Counted from the first letter of the stretch, positions 28,036-36,811 are shown. The stretch: DNA of 46,397 bases from JAVBNN01 sp031551525 (GCA_031551525.1 JAVBNN010000024.1:1-46397); one strand, 5' to 3'. Notes: generated by a model from the letters alone, not told the origin. Made by a program: numbers and translations.

Positions 28036-28365
28036 ATGGAACAAGCAAAACTGCATGTGAAAAAAGGCGATAAAGTACTTGTCCTGGCCGGTAAAGACAA
28101 GGGTAAAGAAGGCAAGATCATCGAGTCCCAGCCTAAAAAGGGCCGCGTGGTGGTCGAAGGTGTGAGCAAGGTAAAAAGGCACACCAAAGTCAGTCAAAAG
28201 AACCCGCAGGGTGGAATAGTAATAAAAGAGGCGCCGATTTCCGCTTCAAATGTTATGGTCGTCTGCCCGGCTTGTAAAAAAGCCACCAGGATAAAGAAAA
28301 CGCAACTCAACGACGGGAAATTTGTCCGCGCCTGCAAAAAATGCGGGGAAACGATAGATAAATAA
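28036..28365 (+). CDS. rplX: 50S ribosomal protein L24
   Basis: 109 residues. The KOW motif KKGDKVLVLAGKDKGKEGKI is near the N-terminus (9-28). The C-terminal half has two CxxC pairs (CPACKKATR and CKKCGETI), a zinc-binding form of L24. It starts 50S assembly. 15 nt after rplN with an AAAGGAGG SD. Confidence 0.97.
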   Translation: MEQAKLHVKKGDKVLVLAGKDKGKEGKIIESQPKKGRVVVEGVSKVKRHTKVSQKNPQGGIVIKEAPISASNVMVVCPACKKATRIKKTQLNDGKFVRACKKCGETIDK

Positions 28366-28393
28366 ACTGTCTTTAGAAAGGAGGCTCAATTGA

Positions 28394-28954
28394 ATGGGCG
28401 AAACAAAGTCCAAACCGAGACTGCAAGAAAAATACCTTTCCGAAGCTACTAAAGGGCTGATGGAAAAGTTTGGTTATAAAAATGTTATGGAGATACCCCG
28501 TTTGGAGAAAGTTATCATCAACATGGGCGTGGGCGAAGCCGCCGCCAACTCGAAGGTGCTTGATGCAGCGGTATCTGATATGACTCTCATCTCCGGGCAA
28601 AAACCTATCATCACGCGCGCGAAAAAGTCTATAGCGACGTACAAAATCCGCGCCGGTATGCCGATCGGCACCAAGGTTACCCTTCGGGGCGCCAGAATGT
28701 TTTATTTCCTCGATAAGCTCATAAATATTGCACTGCCGCGCGTACGCGACTTTCGCGGTGTCAATCCGGCTTCTTTCGACGGCCGGGGCAATTATGCGCT
28801 TGGTATGAAAGAACAGCTGATATTCCCTGAAGTGGATTACGACAAGATAGACAAGATCCGCGGGATGGATATCATAATAGTGACTACGGCAAAAACCGAC
28901 GAGGAAGCCAGGGAGCTTTTGAGACTCTTGGGCATGCCTTTCAGCGCACAGTGA
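28394..28954 (+). CDS. rplE: 50S ribosomal protein L5
   Basis: 186 residues, a few more than usual at the N-terminus. MEIPRLEKVIINMGVGEA and GQKPIITRAKKSIATYKIRAGMPIGTKVTLRG are L5 signatures; MDIIIVTTAKTDEEARELL closes it. It binds 5S rRNA and contacts S13 across the subunit bridge. ATG at 28394 follows AAAGGAGG. An opposite-strand frame of 362 codons over this area is a shadow. Confidence 0.97.
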   Translation: MGETKSKPRLQEKYLSEATKGLMEKFGYKNVMEIPRLEKVIINMGVGEAAANSKVLDAAVSDMTLISGQKPIITRAKKSIATYKIRAGMPIGTKVTLRGARMFYFLDKLINIALPRVRDFRGVNPASFDGRGNYALGMKEQLIFPEVDYDKIDKIRGMDIIIVTTAKTDEEARELLRLLGMPFSAQ

Positions 28955-28966
28955 GGAGGGAAAAAA

Positions 28967-29152
28967 GTGGCAAGAACAGCACTCATTGAAAAATGGAAAC
29001 AAGAACCAAAGTTCAAAGTGCGTCAATACAACCGCTGCAAAATCTGCGGACGTCCGCACGCTTACATGCGCAAATTTGGTATGTGCCGCATTTGTTACCG
29101 CGAGTACAGCTATAAAGGCGCTATTCCGGGCGTAACGAAAGCCAGCTGGTAA
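28967..29152 (+). CDS. rpsN: 30S ribosomal protein S14, zinc type
   Basis: 61 residues from GTG 28967 (MARTALIEKWKQ). It is the short zinc-type S14 with CKICGRPHAYMRKFGMCRIC, two CxxC pairs spaced by 12 residues. This form (S14 type Z) is the usual one in Bacillota ribosomal operons. 12 nt after rplE, GAGGAGG SD. Confidence 0.98.
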   Translation: MARTALIEKWKQEPKFKVRQYNRCKICGRPHAYMRKFGMCRICYREYSYKGAIPGVTKASW

Positions 29153-29182
29153 CAGTTCCAAGAGGAAGGAGGTATATATTAG

Positions 29183-29581
29183 ATGGTCATGACTGATCCT
29201 ATCGCCGACATGCTGACGCGCATAAGAAACGCCAACTCCGTGCGTCACGAAAAGGTAGAAATACCCGGCTCGAATATAAAAGAAGCTATAGCTTCTATCC
29301 TGAAAGCAGAAGGCTTCATAAAAGATTTTGAAACCATTCCAGATAACAAACAAAATGTCATTCGCATCAGCCTTAAATACGGCTCCAACCGTGACAAGGT
29401 CATCACCGGCATCAGGCGTATCTCGAAACCCGGCCTCAGGGTATACGCAAAAAAAGACCAATTGCCGCGTGTTTTGGGTGGCCTTGGTATCGCAATAATA
29501 TCCACATCGCAGGGCATGATGACTGATAAAGCGGCAAGAAAAGCCAGCCTCGGCGGTGAAGTGATAGCGTACGTCTGGTAA
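29183..29581 (+). CDS. rpsH: 30S ribosomal protein S8
   Basis: 132 residues from ATG 29183, about 11 nt after AAGGAGG; a second ATG two codons on is possible. MTDPIADMLTRIRNAN and the C-terminal ISTSQGMMTDKAARKASLGGEVIAYVW are diagnostic. S8 binds helix 21 of 16S rRNA and in many bacteria represses the spc genes by binding their mRNA. Confidence 0.97.
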   Translation: MVMTDPIADMLTRIRNANSVRHEKVEIPGSNIKEAIASILKAEGFIKDFETIPDNKQNVIRISLKYGSNRDKVITGIRRISKPGLRVYAKKDQLPRVLGGLGIAIISTSQGMMTDKAARKASLGGEVIAYVW

Positions 29582-29607
29582 TTTCTGAAGAAGGAGGTGC
29601 TCTAACA

Positions 29608-30156
29608 GTGTCCAGAATAGGAAGACTGCCTATCGCCATACCTAGTGGCGTGACAGTGAAGATAGAAGATAATCTTGTGGCGGTGAAAGGCCCCAAAGGC
29701 GAACTTTCCCGTAAGATAAACAAAGATATGAAGATAGAAATGGAAGACGGCCAGCTTACCGTAAGCCGCCCGACCGATGAAAAGGAGCACAGGGCGATGC
29801 ACGGCCTGTCGCGCACTCTCATCAACAACATGGTCGTCGGCGTGTCGGCTGGTTATTCGAAAACCTTGGAGATTGCCGGTGTAGGTTACCGCGCTGCCAA
29901 GGCGGGCGACAAACTCAACCTGACACTCGGGTTTTCCCACCCGGTGGTAGTAGAGCCGCCCCAGGGCATCAACTTTGAGGTACCTGCTCCCAATCGCATA
30001 GTGATCAACGGTATAAACAAAGAAACGGTAGGCGCTATCGCCGCACAGATCAGGACGCTCAGGAAGCCCGAGCCTTATAAGGGTAAAGGCATAAAATACG
30101 AAGGCGAACATATCAGAAGGAAAGCCGGCAAGGCTGGCGCCAAAGGCAAGAAGTAA
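29608..30156 (+). CDS. rplF: 50S ribosomal protein L6
   Basis: 182 residues from GTG 29608 (MSRIGRLPIAIPSGVTVKI). Two repeated L6 domains; EPYKGKGIKYEGEHIRRKAGKAG near the end is the rRNA-binding signature. It lies at the base of the stalk near the sarcin-ricin loop. AAGGAGGTG SD. Confidence 0.97.
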   Translation: MSRIGRLPIAIPSGVTVKIEDNLVAVKGPKGELSRKINKDMKIEMEDGQLTVSRPTDEKEHRAMHGLSRTLINNMVVGVSAGYSKTLEIAGVGYRAAKAGDKLNLTLGFSHPVVVEPPQGINFEVPAPNRIVINGINKETVGAIAAQIRTLRKPEPYKGKGIKYEGEHIRRKAGKAGAKGKK

Positions 30157-30177
30157 TACGGGAAGGAGTGAGATGTC

Positions 30178-30540
30178 TTGCTTAAAATGTACGACAAAGC
30201 GGGCAAAAGGAAAAAACGCCATCTCAGGACGAGAAAAGTCATCACAGGCACCGCCGAGAGGCCGCGTTTGAACGTTTTCCGTTCGTCCGCCAATATATAT
30301 GCACAACTGATTGACGACGTGGCGGGTTCGACCATAGCATCGGCCAGCAGCATCGACAAGGGTGGTAAACTCGAAAACGGCGGTAATATCGAAGCCGCTA
30401 AAGCTGTAGGCAAGGCGATAGCCGAAAAAGCCAAAGCAAAAGGTATCGAAAAAGTGGTCTTTGACCGTGGCGGTTATATTTATCACGGCCGTATAGCAGC
30501 GTTGGCTGGCGCCGCGCGCGAAGCCGGACTCGATTTTTAA
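30178..30540 (+). CDS. rplR: 50S ribosomal protein L18
   Basis: 120 residues from TTG 30178, supported by AAGGAGTG just upstream; an ATG three codons on lacks an SD. RKKRHLRTRKVITGTAERPRLNVFRSSANIYAQLIDD and FDRGGYIYHGRIAALAGAAREAGL are the L18 core. It binds 5S rRNA with L5. Confidence 0.96.
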   Translation: MLKMYDKAGKRKKRHLRTRKVITGTAERPRLNVFRSSANIYAQLIDDVAGSTIASASSIDKGGKLENGGNIEAAKAVGKAIAEKAKAKGIEKVVFDRGGYIYHGRIAALAGAAREAGLDF

Positions 30541-30556
30541 GGAGGGAGGAAAATAA

Positions 30557-31057
30557 GTGGCGATCATTGAGTATAAAGATCTTGATCTTAAAGAACGGGT
30601 CGTATTCATAAACCGCGTGGCCAAAGTTGTAAAAGGCGGCCGCAGGTTCTCCTTCAGTGCCCTGGTGGTAGTGGGCGACGAAAACGGCCATGTAGGGATG
30701 GGCCTCGGCAAAGCGGCCGAAGTACCTGAAGCGATTAGAAAAGGCGTCGAAGACGCCAAGAAAAACCTCATAAATGTTCCTGTTGTTGAAAATACCATTC
30801 CGCACGCGATCACAGGCGAATTTGGTGCGGGGCGCGTTCTTTTGAAGCCCGCATCCAAAGGTACCGGTGTTATCGCAGGCGGAGCCGTGCGTGCCGTGCT
30901 GGAGCTGGCTGGCGTTCGCGATATATTGACCAAATCTTTGGGCAGCGCTAACCCGAACAATGTGGTCCGGGCGACTTTAGACGGCCTTACCAACTTAAAG
31001 AGGGCGGAAGAAGTGGCGCAGTTGCGCGGCAAGACCGTCCAGGAACTCTTAGGTTAA
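30557..31057 (+). CDS. rpsE: 30S ribosomal protein S5
   Basis: 166 residues from GTG 30557. LKERVVFINRVAKVVKGGRRFSFSALVVVGD is the N-terminal double-stranded RNA-binding part, with the spectinomycin loop at VVKGGRR intact. ASKGTGVIAGGAVRAVLELAG follows. AAGGAGG SD, 16 nt after rplR. Confidence 0.97.
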   Translation: MAIIEYKDLDLKERVVFINRVAKVVKGGRRFSFSALVVVGDENGHVGMGLGKAAEVPEAIRKGVEDAKKNLINVPVVENTIPHAITGEFGAGRVLLKPASKGTGVIAGGAVRAVLELAGVRDILTKSLGSANPNNVVRATLDGLTNLKRAEEVAQLRGKTVQELLG

Positions 31058-31070
31058 GGAGGCTTGACAT

Positions 31071-31256
31071 ATGAAACAATTAAAAGTAACGCTTAAGAGG
31101 AGCCTTATCGGGCGCCCCGAAGATCAAAGGGCGACGGTTCGGGCACTTGGACTCGGGAAAACCAATAGCATTGCTGTGAAAAATGACACCCCAGCCATCC
31201 GCGGTATGATACGCAAGGTGGAACATTTGGTGGTTGTTGAAGAAGTTGAAGCTTGA
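31071..31256 (+). CDS. rpmD: 50S ribosomal protein L30
   Basis: 61 residues. LKVTLKRSLIGRPEDQRATVRALGLGKTNSIAVKNDTPAIRGMI contains the whole short L30 fold. AAGGAGG SD, 13 nt after rpsE and just before rplO. Confidence 0.97.
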   Translation: MKQLKVTLKRSLIGRPEDQRATVRALGLGKTNSIAVKNDTPAIRGMIRKVEHLVVVEEVEA

Positions 31257-31273
31257 GACGAGGAGGTGCTAAC

Positions 31274-31714
31274 ATGAAATTACATGAAATGTCGCCAGCG
31301 CCGGGCTCGCAGAAAAAACGCGTACGCGTGGGACGTGGCCTGGGTTCTGGCCTCGGGAAAACTTCCGGCAGGGGCCACAAGGGACAAAATTCACGTTCCG
31401 GCGGCGGTACCCGCCCCGGTTTTGAAGGCGGGCAGAGGCCTTTATATTTGCGGCTCCCGAAACGCGGGTTTTATAACAAGTTTGGCAAAGAGTTTGTAGA
31501 AATAAATGTGGGTTCGCTTAACTGTTTTGAAAACGGTACGGTAGTAGATCCCATAATGCTGATTGAATGTGGTCTGGTCAAAAATTTGCGCGATGGTGTG
31601 AGAGTTTTGGGCAATGGCGAACTCTCCAAATCACTTACCGTTCAGGCGATGGGTTTTTCCAAGAGCGCAGAGGAGAAGATCCTGGCCGCGGGCGGAAAAG
31701 TAGAGGTGATTTAG
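31274..31714 (+). CDS. rplO: 50S ribosomal protein L15
   Basis: 146 residues from ATG 31274 after GAGGAGGTG. A longer frame extends seven codons upstream but would cover the SD. The flexible N-terminus is SQKKRVRVGRGLGSGLGKTSGRGHKGQNSRSGG; it ends in the globular part with AMGFSKSAEEKILAAGG. The stop is directly followed by the secY start. Confidence 0.97.
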   Translation: MKLHEMSPAPGSQKKRVRVGRGLGSGLGKTSGRGHKGQNSRSGGGTRPGFEGGQRPLYLRLPKRGFYNKFGKEFVEINVGSLNCFENGTVVDPIMLIECGLVKNLRDGVRVLGNGELSKSLTVQAMGFSKSAEEKILAAGGKVEVI

Positions 31715-32971
31715 TTGCTGTCATCTCTGGCCAATATCATCAGGATCACTGAGTTACGGCAAAAAGTACTTTTTACGCTTGGCATGTTTGCCCTTTTTAG
31801 GGCGGGCGCGCACATACCGGTTCCGGGAGTGGACCCGAGCGCCATTGAGCAACTGTTTGCCAGTGGCAGCCTGTTCGGGCTCCTAGATTTATTTGCCGGT
31901 GGCGCTTTGAGTAAATTTTCCATTTTTGCCATGAGCATTACGCCTTACATCAACGCATCCATTATTCTGCAACTTTTGACGGTCGTAGTGCCGCACCTTG
32001 AGAAGCTCAGTAAGGAAGGCGCCGAGGGGCGTAAGGTTATCACCCAGTATACAAGGTACGGTACAGTATTACTGGGCTTTCTGCAGGCTGTGGGCATGGC
32101 CTTTGGCCTTAGGGTAGCCATGCACAATCCGACTGTATTCAACATCCTGGTCGTGGCTATCACACTGACTGCCGGTACTGTACTCTTGATGTGGATGGGC
32201 GAGCAGATCACCCAAAAAGGCATTGGCAACGGTATTTCGCTTATAATCTTCGCCGGCGTGGTTTCCCGCGTTCCGGACGGTATTGGTGTAATAGCGGAAT
32301 ACTTGAAAGCCGGTACTATAAATATCCTTAATGTAATCTTGTTTATCCTGATCGCCGCGGCCATGATAGTATTTGTCATAGCCATACAGCAGGGCAACAG
32401 GAAAATACCGGTGCATTACGCTAAAAAAGTAGTAGGACGCAAAATGTACGGCGGACACACCTCCCATATACCGCTCAAAGTCAACCAGGCCGGTGTTATC
32501 CCCATCATATTTGCCTCTTCGGTATTGATGTTCCCGACTACGATCGGACAATTTATTGATGTGCCGTGGGTAAAGACGGTTACCAGTTGGTTTGCCTGGG
32601 GTACGCCGTTGCAGACACTGCTTTATGTATTACTTATCATAGGTTTTACCTATTTTTATTCAGAAATCAGCATGAATATCCCCGATATGGCTGATAATAT
32701 GAAAAAATATGGCGGGTTTATCCCTGGCATCAGGCCGGGCAAGTCCACGTCGGACTATCTTTCCCGGATAATGACCCGTATAAACCTGGCCGGTGCGATA
32801 TTTTTGGCACTGATAGCTATCCTGCCGAATTTTGTGGTTTTCTTGACAGGCATACAGGGCGTGTATTTTGGCGGGACAGCACTTCTTATCGTGGTCGGCG
32901 TAGCGCTCGACACGATGAAACAGATAGAATCCCTCGTATTGATGCGTCACTACCAGGGCTTCATGAAGTAG
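31715..32971 (+). CDS. secY: Protein translocase subunit SecY
   Basis: 418 residues and about ten transmembrane helices. It starts at TTG 31715 with no gap after the rplO stop; AGAGGTG inside the end of rplO is its SD. The plug and first helix region (FALFRAGAHIPVPGVD), FALFALSI-like FSIFAMSITPYINASI, and GFTYFYSEISMNIPDMADNMKKYGGFIPGIRPG are SecY landmarks. It forms the membrane export channel with SecE (1761). Exported products in this window include the DUF362 lipoprotein and the autotransporter. Confidence 0.98.
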   Translation: MLSSLANIIRITELRQKVLFTLGMFALFRAGAHIPVPGVDPSAIEQLFASGSLFGLLDLFAGGALSKFSIFAMSITPYINASIILQLLTVVVPHLEKLSKEGAEGRKVITQYTRYGTVLLGFLQAVGMAFGLRVAMHNPTVFNILVVAITLTAGTVLLMWMGEQITQKGIGNGISLIIFAGVVSRVPDGIGVIAEYLKAGTINILNVILFILIAAAMIVFVIAIQQGNRKIPVHYAKKVVGRKMYGGHTSHIPLKVNQAGVIPIIFASSVLMFPTTIGQFIDVPWVKTVTSWFAWGTPLQTLLYVLLIIGFTYFYSEISMNIPDMADNMKKYGGFIPGIRPGKSTSDYLSRIMTRINLAGAIFLALIAILPNFVVFLTGIQGVYFGGTALLIVVGVALDTMKQIESLVLMRHYQGFMK

Positions 32972-32982
32972 GAGGTCGCTAA

Positions 32983-33636
32983 ATGTTCATATTACTTATG
33001 GGCCCCCCTGGTGCAGGAAAAGGGACACAGGCGGAAAAACTGGTGGAAAAGTACAAAATACCGCATATTTCCACTGGCGATATGTTCAGGGCGGCGGTCA
33101 AACAAGGCACTGAACTAGGCAAGGAAGCAAAGCGGTATATGGACTCTGGGCAGTTAGTGCCGGACGCGGTAACGATCGGGATCGTTAGGGAAGGGCTGTC
33201 AAAGCCCGAGTGCGAAAAGGGTTTTATCCTCGATGGTTTTCCAAGGACAGGCGAACAGGCAATAGCGCTTGATGCCATATTGGACAGCCTTGATATAACC
33301 CTAAACGGTGTCCTCGATATAGCCGTTCCTGACAGCGAATTGACCAAACGTGTGGTGGGACGGCGCATTTGCAAGTCCTGCGGAGCGACCTATCATGTAG
33401 AGTACAATCCCAGTAAGAGCGAAGGTATTTGTGATAAATGCGCCGGCGTGCTTTATCAGCGCGACGACGACAAGGAAGAGACGGTCAAGAAACGTCTTGA
33501 GGTTTATCATAAAGAAACCCAACCCTTGATCGAACATTATAAAAAACAGGGCCTGTATGTAGAGATTGACGGAATGCAGCCTATAGACAAAGTATTTGCC
33601 GATGTGACACAAAGCCTTGCCGGTAAGAAAGAATGA
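32983..33636 (+). CDS. adk: Adenylate kinase
   Basis: 217 residues. P-loop GPPGAGKGTQ at 7-16; AMP-binding STGDMFRAA at 30-38; LDGFPRT at 83-89. The LID domain carries a zinc site with C130, C133, C150 and C153, as in Gram-positive-type enzymes. It interconverts ATP, AMP and ADP. Its stop overlaps the map start by 4 nt (ATGA). Confidence 0.98.
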   Translation: MFILLMGPPGAGKGTQAEKLVEKYKIPHISTGDMFRAAVKQGTELGKEAKRYMDSGQLVPDAVTIGIVREGLSKPECEKGFILDGFPRTGEQAIALDAILDSLDITLNGVLDIAVPDSELTKRVVGRRICKSCGATYHVEYNPSKSEGICDKCAGVLYQRDDDKEETVKKRLEVYHKETQPLIEHYKKQGLYVEIDGMQPIDKVFADVTQSLAGKKE

Positions 33637-34379
33637 TCATTCTAAAATCGGCACGGGAAATCGAGATCATGCGCGAAGCCGGGAGGATAGTTGCCCGGGC
33701 ACTTGAAGAAGTGCGAAAGGCCGTCGAACCGGGTGTAATGACCGGTGAGCTTGATGAAGTTGCCAGAAAGGCAATAGTCAAGGAAAAGGCTATCCCCGCT
33801 TTTAAAGGTTTGTACGGTTTTCCGGGCAATATCTGCCTGTCGGTAAACAGCGAAGTGGTGCACGGTATACCCGGCAAACGGCGCTTAAAAGAAGGCGATA
33901 TCGTGAGCGCCGATATAGGCGCTCTGGTAAATGGCTACAACGGCGACGCGGCACTGACTTTTCCAGTGGGCAAGGTCAGTGAAGAAGCGGCAAATCTTCT
34001 TAAAGTGACTGAAGAGTCTCTTTATAAAGGGATAGAGGCTGCGGTAGCGGGCAACCGTCTAGGTGCTGTATCGAACGCGATACAAAAACATGCAGAAAGT
34101 TTTGGGTTTGGCGTGGTGCGGGACTATGTAGGGCACGGTATTGGCAGGAAGATGCATGAAGAACCACAGATACCAAACCACGGGCCGGCAGATCAGGGCC
34201 CGGTACTCAAAACCGGCATGGTGCTGGCGATCGAACCGATGATAAACCTTGGCACGTACAAGGTGAAAACATTGGGGGACAATTGGACTGTAGTTACTCT
34301 GGACGGGAAACTTTCGGCGCATTTTGAGCACACTGTGGCTATAACCGAAGCGGGACCTGAAATATTGACCAGACTTTAA
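33633..34379 (+). CDS. map: Methionine aminopeptidase, type I
   Basis: 248 residues. The five metal ligands of the pita-bread fold are D94, D105, H168, E201 and E232, in SADIGALVNGYNGD, GHGIGRKMHEEP, AIEPM and HFEHTV. It removes N-terminal Met from new proteins. It lacks the N-terminal zinc/SH3 extension (type Ia form). Translationally coupled to adk. Confidence 0.98.
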   Translation: MIILKSAREIEIMREAGRIVARALEEVRKAVEPGVMTGELDEVARKAIVKEKAIPAFKGLYGFPGNICLSVNSEVVHGIPGKRRLKEGDIVSADIGALVNGYNGDAALTFPVGKVSEEAANLLKVTEESLYKGIEAAVAGNRLGAVSNAIQKHAESFGFGVVRDYVGHGIGRKMHEEPQIPNHGPADQGPVLKTGMVLAIEPMINLGTYKVKTLGDNWTVVTLDGKLSAHFEHTVAITEAGPEILTRL

Positions 34380-34414
34380 GGGATGCACCGAAAAGTCGTG
34401 AGGAGGTAAAGCGC

Positions 34415-34633
34415 GTGTCCAAACAGGATGCAATAGAAGTTGAAGGTACAATAGTAGAGGCTTTGCCGAACGCCATGTTTCAGGTGAAGCTGGAGAACGG
34501 CCACGTGATATTGGCGCACATATCGGGCAAGATCCGCATGAATTTCATAAAGATACTGCCAGGCGACAAAGTAACCGTAGAACTTACACCGTATGATTTA
34601 AATCGCGGTCGTATTACATACCGCTTTAAATGA
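34415..34633 (+). CDS. infA: Translation initiation factor IF-1
   Basis: 72 residues from GTG 34415 (MSKQDAIEVEGTIVEALPNAMF), a single OB fold ending LNRGRITYRFK. It occupies the A site during 30S initiation. GAGGAGG precedes it. There is no KOW-type gene between map and infA, where some Bacillota have one. Confidence 0.98.
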   Translation: MSKQDAIEVEGTIVEALPNAMFQVKLENGHVILAHISGKIRMNFIKILPGDKVTVELTPYDLNRGRITYRFK

Positions 34634-34666
34634 CAACAGGCGGCGAGGCTATAGGAGGTTTACATT

Positions 34667-34780
34667 ATGAAGGTTAGACCATCTGTCAAACCCATTTGTG
34701 AAAAATGTAAAGTAATAAAACGCAAGGGACGTGTCATGGTAATCTGTGAAAATCCCAAGCATAAACAAAAACAAGGCTGA
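34667..34780 (+). CDS. rpmJ: 50S ribosomal protein L36
   Basis: 37 residues, below usual ORF cut-offs. MKVRPSVKPICEKCKVIKRK followed by RVMVICENPKHKQKQG is the zinc form of L36, with ligands C11, C14, C27 and H32. ATG 34667 follows AGGAGG by about 8 nt. It lies between infA and rpsM as in other bacteria. Confidence 0.97.
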   Translation: MKVRPSVKPICEKCKVIKRKGRVMVICENPKHKQKQG

Positions 34781-34799
34781 GAAGGAGGTGCTCTATTAG

Positions 34800-35168
34800 A
34801 TGGCACGTATTGCTGGCGTAGATTTGCCCAGAGACAAACGTATTGAATATGCACTACCGTATATTTACGGTATCGGCCTTACGCTTTCCAGGGAGATTCT
34901 CGGCAAAACCAAGATCAATCTGGATACGCGCGTCCGTGATTTGACCGAAGAAGAAATTTCCAAATTGCGTGAAACGATTGACAAAGATTACAAAACCGAA
35001 GGTGACCTTCGACGTGAAGAGTCGCTCAACATAAAACGCCTGATCGAAATAGGCTGCTACCGCGGACGGCGTCACCGTTCGGGCTTGCCTGTCAGGGGGC
35101 AAAGGACTAAGACCAACGCCCGCACCAGAAAAGGCCCCAAACGCACTGTGGGCGGCAGGAAAAAATAG
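34800..35168 (+). CDS. rpsM: 30S ribosomal protein S13
   Basis: 122 residues. MARIAGVDLPRDKRIEYALPYIYGIG opens it; the basic tail RGQRTKTNARTRKGPKRTVGGRKK reaches towards the P-site tRNA. It bridges to L5. AAGGAGGTG SD. An opposite-strand frame here is a shadow. Confidence 0.97.
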   Translation: MARIAGVDLPRDKRIEYALPYIYGIGLTLSREILGKTKINLDTRVRDLTEEEISKLRETIDKDYKTEGDLRREESLNIKRLIEIGCYRGRRHRSGLPVRGQRTKTNARTRKGPKRTVGGRKK

Positions 35169-35190
35169 GCCGAAGGAGGGATTGTTTTAA

Positions 35191-35586
35191 GTGGTTGCTG
35201 CAAAAAAGGTTGTCCGCACAAAACGTAAAGAGCGCAAAAATATAGAGCATGGCGTAGCCCATATCCGCTCTACATTCAATAATACCATCATAACCATAAC
35301 CGATGTAAAGGGAAATGCCATCAGTTGGGCTTCGTCCGGTGGACTGGGCTTCAGGGGATCGAGAAAATCGACTCCGTTTGCCGCCCAAATGGCTGCCGAA
35401 CAGGCCGCGAAGGCTGCCATGGAACACGGTTTGAAACAGGTGGAAGTATTTGTAAAAGGTCCCGGTTCCGGCAGGGAGGCGGCTATCCGCTCTCTCCAGG
35501 CGACCGGCCTTGAAGTCAATTCTATCAAGGACGTTACTCCTATCCCGCATAACGGCTGTCGTCCGCCCAAAAGAAGACGTGTATAA
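35191..35586 (+). CDS. rpsK: 30S ribosomal protein S11
   Basis: 131 residues from GTG 35191. NTIITITDVKGNAISWASSGGLGFRGSRKSTPFAAQMAAE and IKDVTPIPHNGCRPPKRRRV are S11 hallmarks. It lies in the platform near the mRNA exit. In most bacteria rpsD comes next; here a 243-nt non-coding gap leads to rpoA. Confidence 0.97.
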   Translation: MVAAKKVVRTKRKERKNIEHGVAHIRSTFNNTIITITDVKGNAISWASSGGLGFRGSRKSTPFAAQMAAEQAAKAAMEHGLKQVEVFVKGPGSGREAAIRSLQATGLEVNSIKDVTPIPHNGCRPPKRRRV

Positions 35587-35829
35587 ATATACGCTTCAAG
35601 GGTTGGTTTGAGCGTTGTGCGCCCGGATTTTTTTGACCGGGGGCGTACAGAAAAGTACAAGAATGGATACGCGAATGCTATAACTGCCGACAGGATAGCA
35701 GCCTGTCGCGCGGCTAAAGCCTCAAAGAACGGCCGGAAAGCCTATGCTATCTGCATGGGGCTACAACCTGCTCCGTCCTCTATCAAAATTTGCGTAATAT
35801 AAAATACGTATGCCAGGAGGAGGGTTTTC
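35587..35829 (+). promoter_or_regulatory. rpoA leader in the place of rpsD
   Basis: No coding frame is convincing here. There is a hairpin near 35616-35650 (GTGCGCCC with GGGGGCGTAC), and a perfect 7-bp hairpin CGACAGG/CCTGTCG (35688-35694, 35702-35708). The loop of the latter (ATAGCA, 35695-35700) is complementary to TGCTAT at 35745-35750, so a pseudoknot is possible. An AGGAGGAGGG SD precedes rpoA. The fold may be a regulatory leader or the scar of a lost or moved rpsD. Confidence 0.45.
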
Positions 35830-36798
35830 ATGATAGAAATAGAAAAGCCTAAAATGGCTACTGCCGAAATCAGCGAAGACGGACGCTACGGCAAATTCGT
35901 CTGGGAACCGTTGGAACGCGGATACGGCATTACTCTTGGAAACAGTTTGCGCAGGGTACTCTTATCATCCCTGCCGGGCGCGGCAGTGACCGCAGTCAAA
36001 ATAGACGGCGTACTGCACGAATTTTCCACTATACCGGGAGTAAAAGAAGATGTTACAGATATCATCCTTAATATTAAGGGACTCTGCCTCAAAATGTACT
36101 GCGACGGGCCGCAGATCATTCGCATCGACGCTCAGGGCGAGCAGCAGGTGACCGCAGGGGACATTTTGACAGACCCGGATGTAGAGATATTGAATCCAGA
36201 CCTCGAAATAGCAAACCTCGACAAAGACGGACGCCTCAACATGGAGGTATACGTTGATAGCGGAGTGGGCTATATCGCAGCCGAGAAAAACAAGCAGCCA
36301 GATCACGCCATAGGCGTGATACCGGTCGACAGCATATATTCACCGATCGTTAGGGTGAAATTCGCTGTTACCGATACTCGCGTTGGCAATGTCACCAACT
36401 ACGACAAACTGACGCTTGAGGTATGGACTGACGGTAGCATTACGCCGGGAGACGCTGTATCGACGGCCGCGGATATCATGGTCGGCTATCTCAGACTGTT
36501 CCAGGAACTGGGAACATCCAGCAATACCATTGAACCGGTTGTGAGCCCAGAACCGGGACCGGATGACGTAGCCGATCCTACGAAGCCCGGTGCGGGCATG
36601 ACGATAGACGATCTCGACCTGTCTGTCCGTTCGCATAATTGCCTGAAGCGCGCAGGGATAAATACGGTCCTTGAACTGGCGCAAAAGACTGAAGAAGATA
36701 TGATGAAAGTAAGAAACCTCGGCAGGAAATCGCTCGAAGAAGTCAAGAAAAAACTGGCTGATCTGGGTCTTTCGCTGCGCGAGAGCAATTACGATTAA
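35830..36798 (+). CDS. rpoA: DNA-directed RNA polymerase subunit alpha
   Basis: 322 residues. The N-terminal assembly domain (to about 233) has PLERGYGITLGNSLRRVLLSSLPGAAV and KFAVTDTRVGNVTNYDKLTLEVWTDGSI. A linker rich in Pro, Glu and Asp (about 237-256) leads to the C-terminal DNA-binding domain with LSVRSHNCLKRAGINTVLEL and RNLGRKSLEEVKKKL, which contacts UP elements and activators. Confidence 0.98.
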   Translation: MIEIEKPKMATAEISEDGRYGKFVWEPLERGYGITLGNSLRRVLLSSLPGAAVTAVKIDGVLHEFSTIPGVKEDVTDIILNIKGLCLKMYCDGPQIIRIDAQGEQQVTAGDILTDPDVEILNPDLEIANLDKDGRLNMEVYVDSGVGYIAAEKNKQPDHAIGVIPVDSIYSPIVRVKFAVTDTRVGNVTNYDKLTLEVWTDGSITPGDAVSTAADIMVGYLRLFQELGTSSNTIEPVVSPEPGPDDVADPTKPGAGMTIDDLDLSVRSHNCLKRAGINTVLELAQKTEEDMMKVRNLGRKSLEEVKKKLADLGLSLRESNYD

Positions 36799-36811
36799 GG
36801 GGGAGGACAAG

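Noticed and set aside
28373..29461. 362-codon minus-strand frame over rplE, rpsN and rpsH
   Set aside because: Shadow of three highly conserved genes; its sequence has no recognisable domain.
29602..31032. 476-codon minus-strand frame over rplF, rplR and rpsE
   Set aside because: Shadow frame; the plus strand is fully explained by three ribosomal genes with SDs.
35608..35802. 64-codon frame in the rpsK-rpoA gap, considered as a remnant of rpsD
   Set aside because: No similarity to S4 at either end and no SD; better explained as leader RNA.
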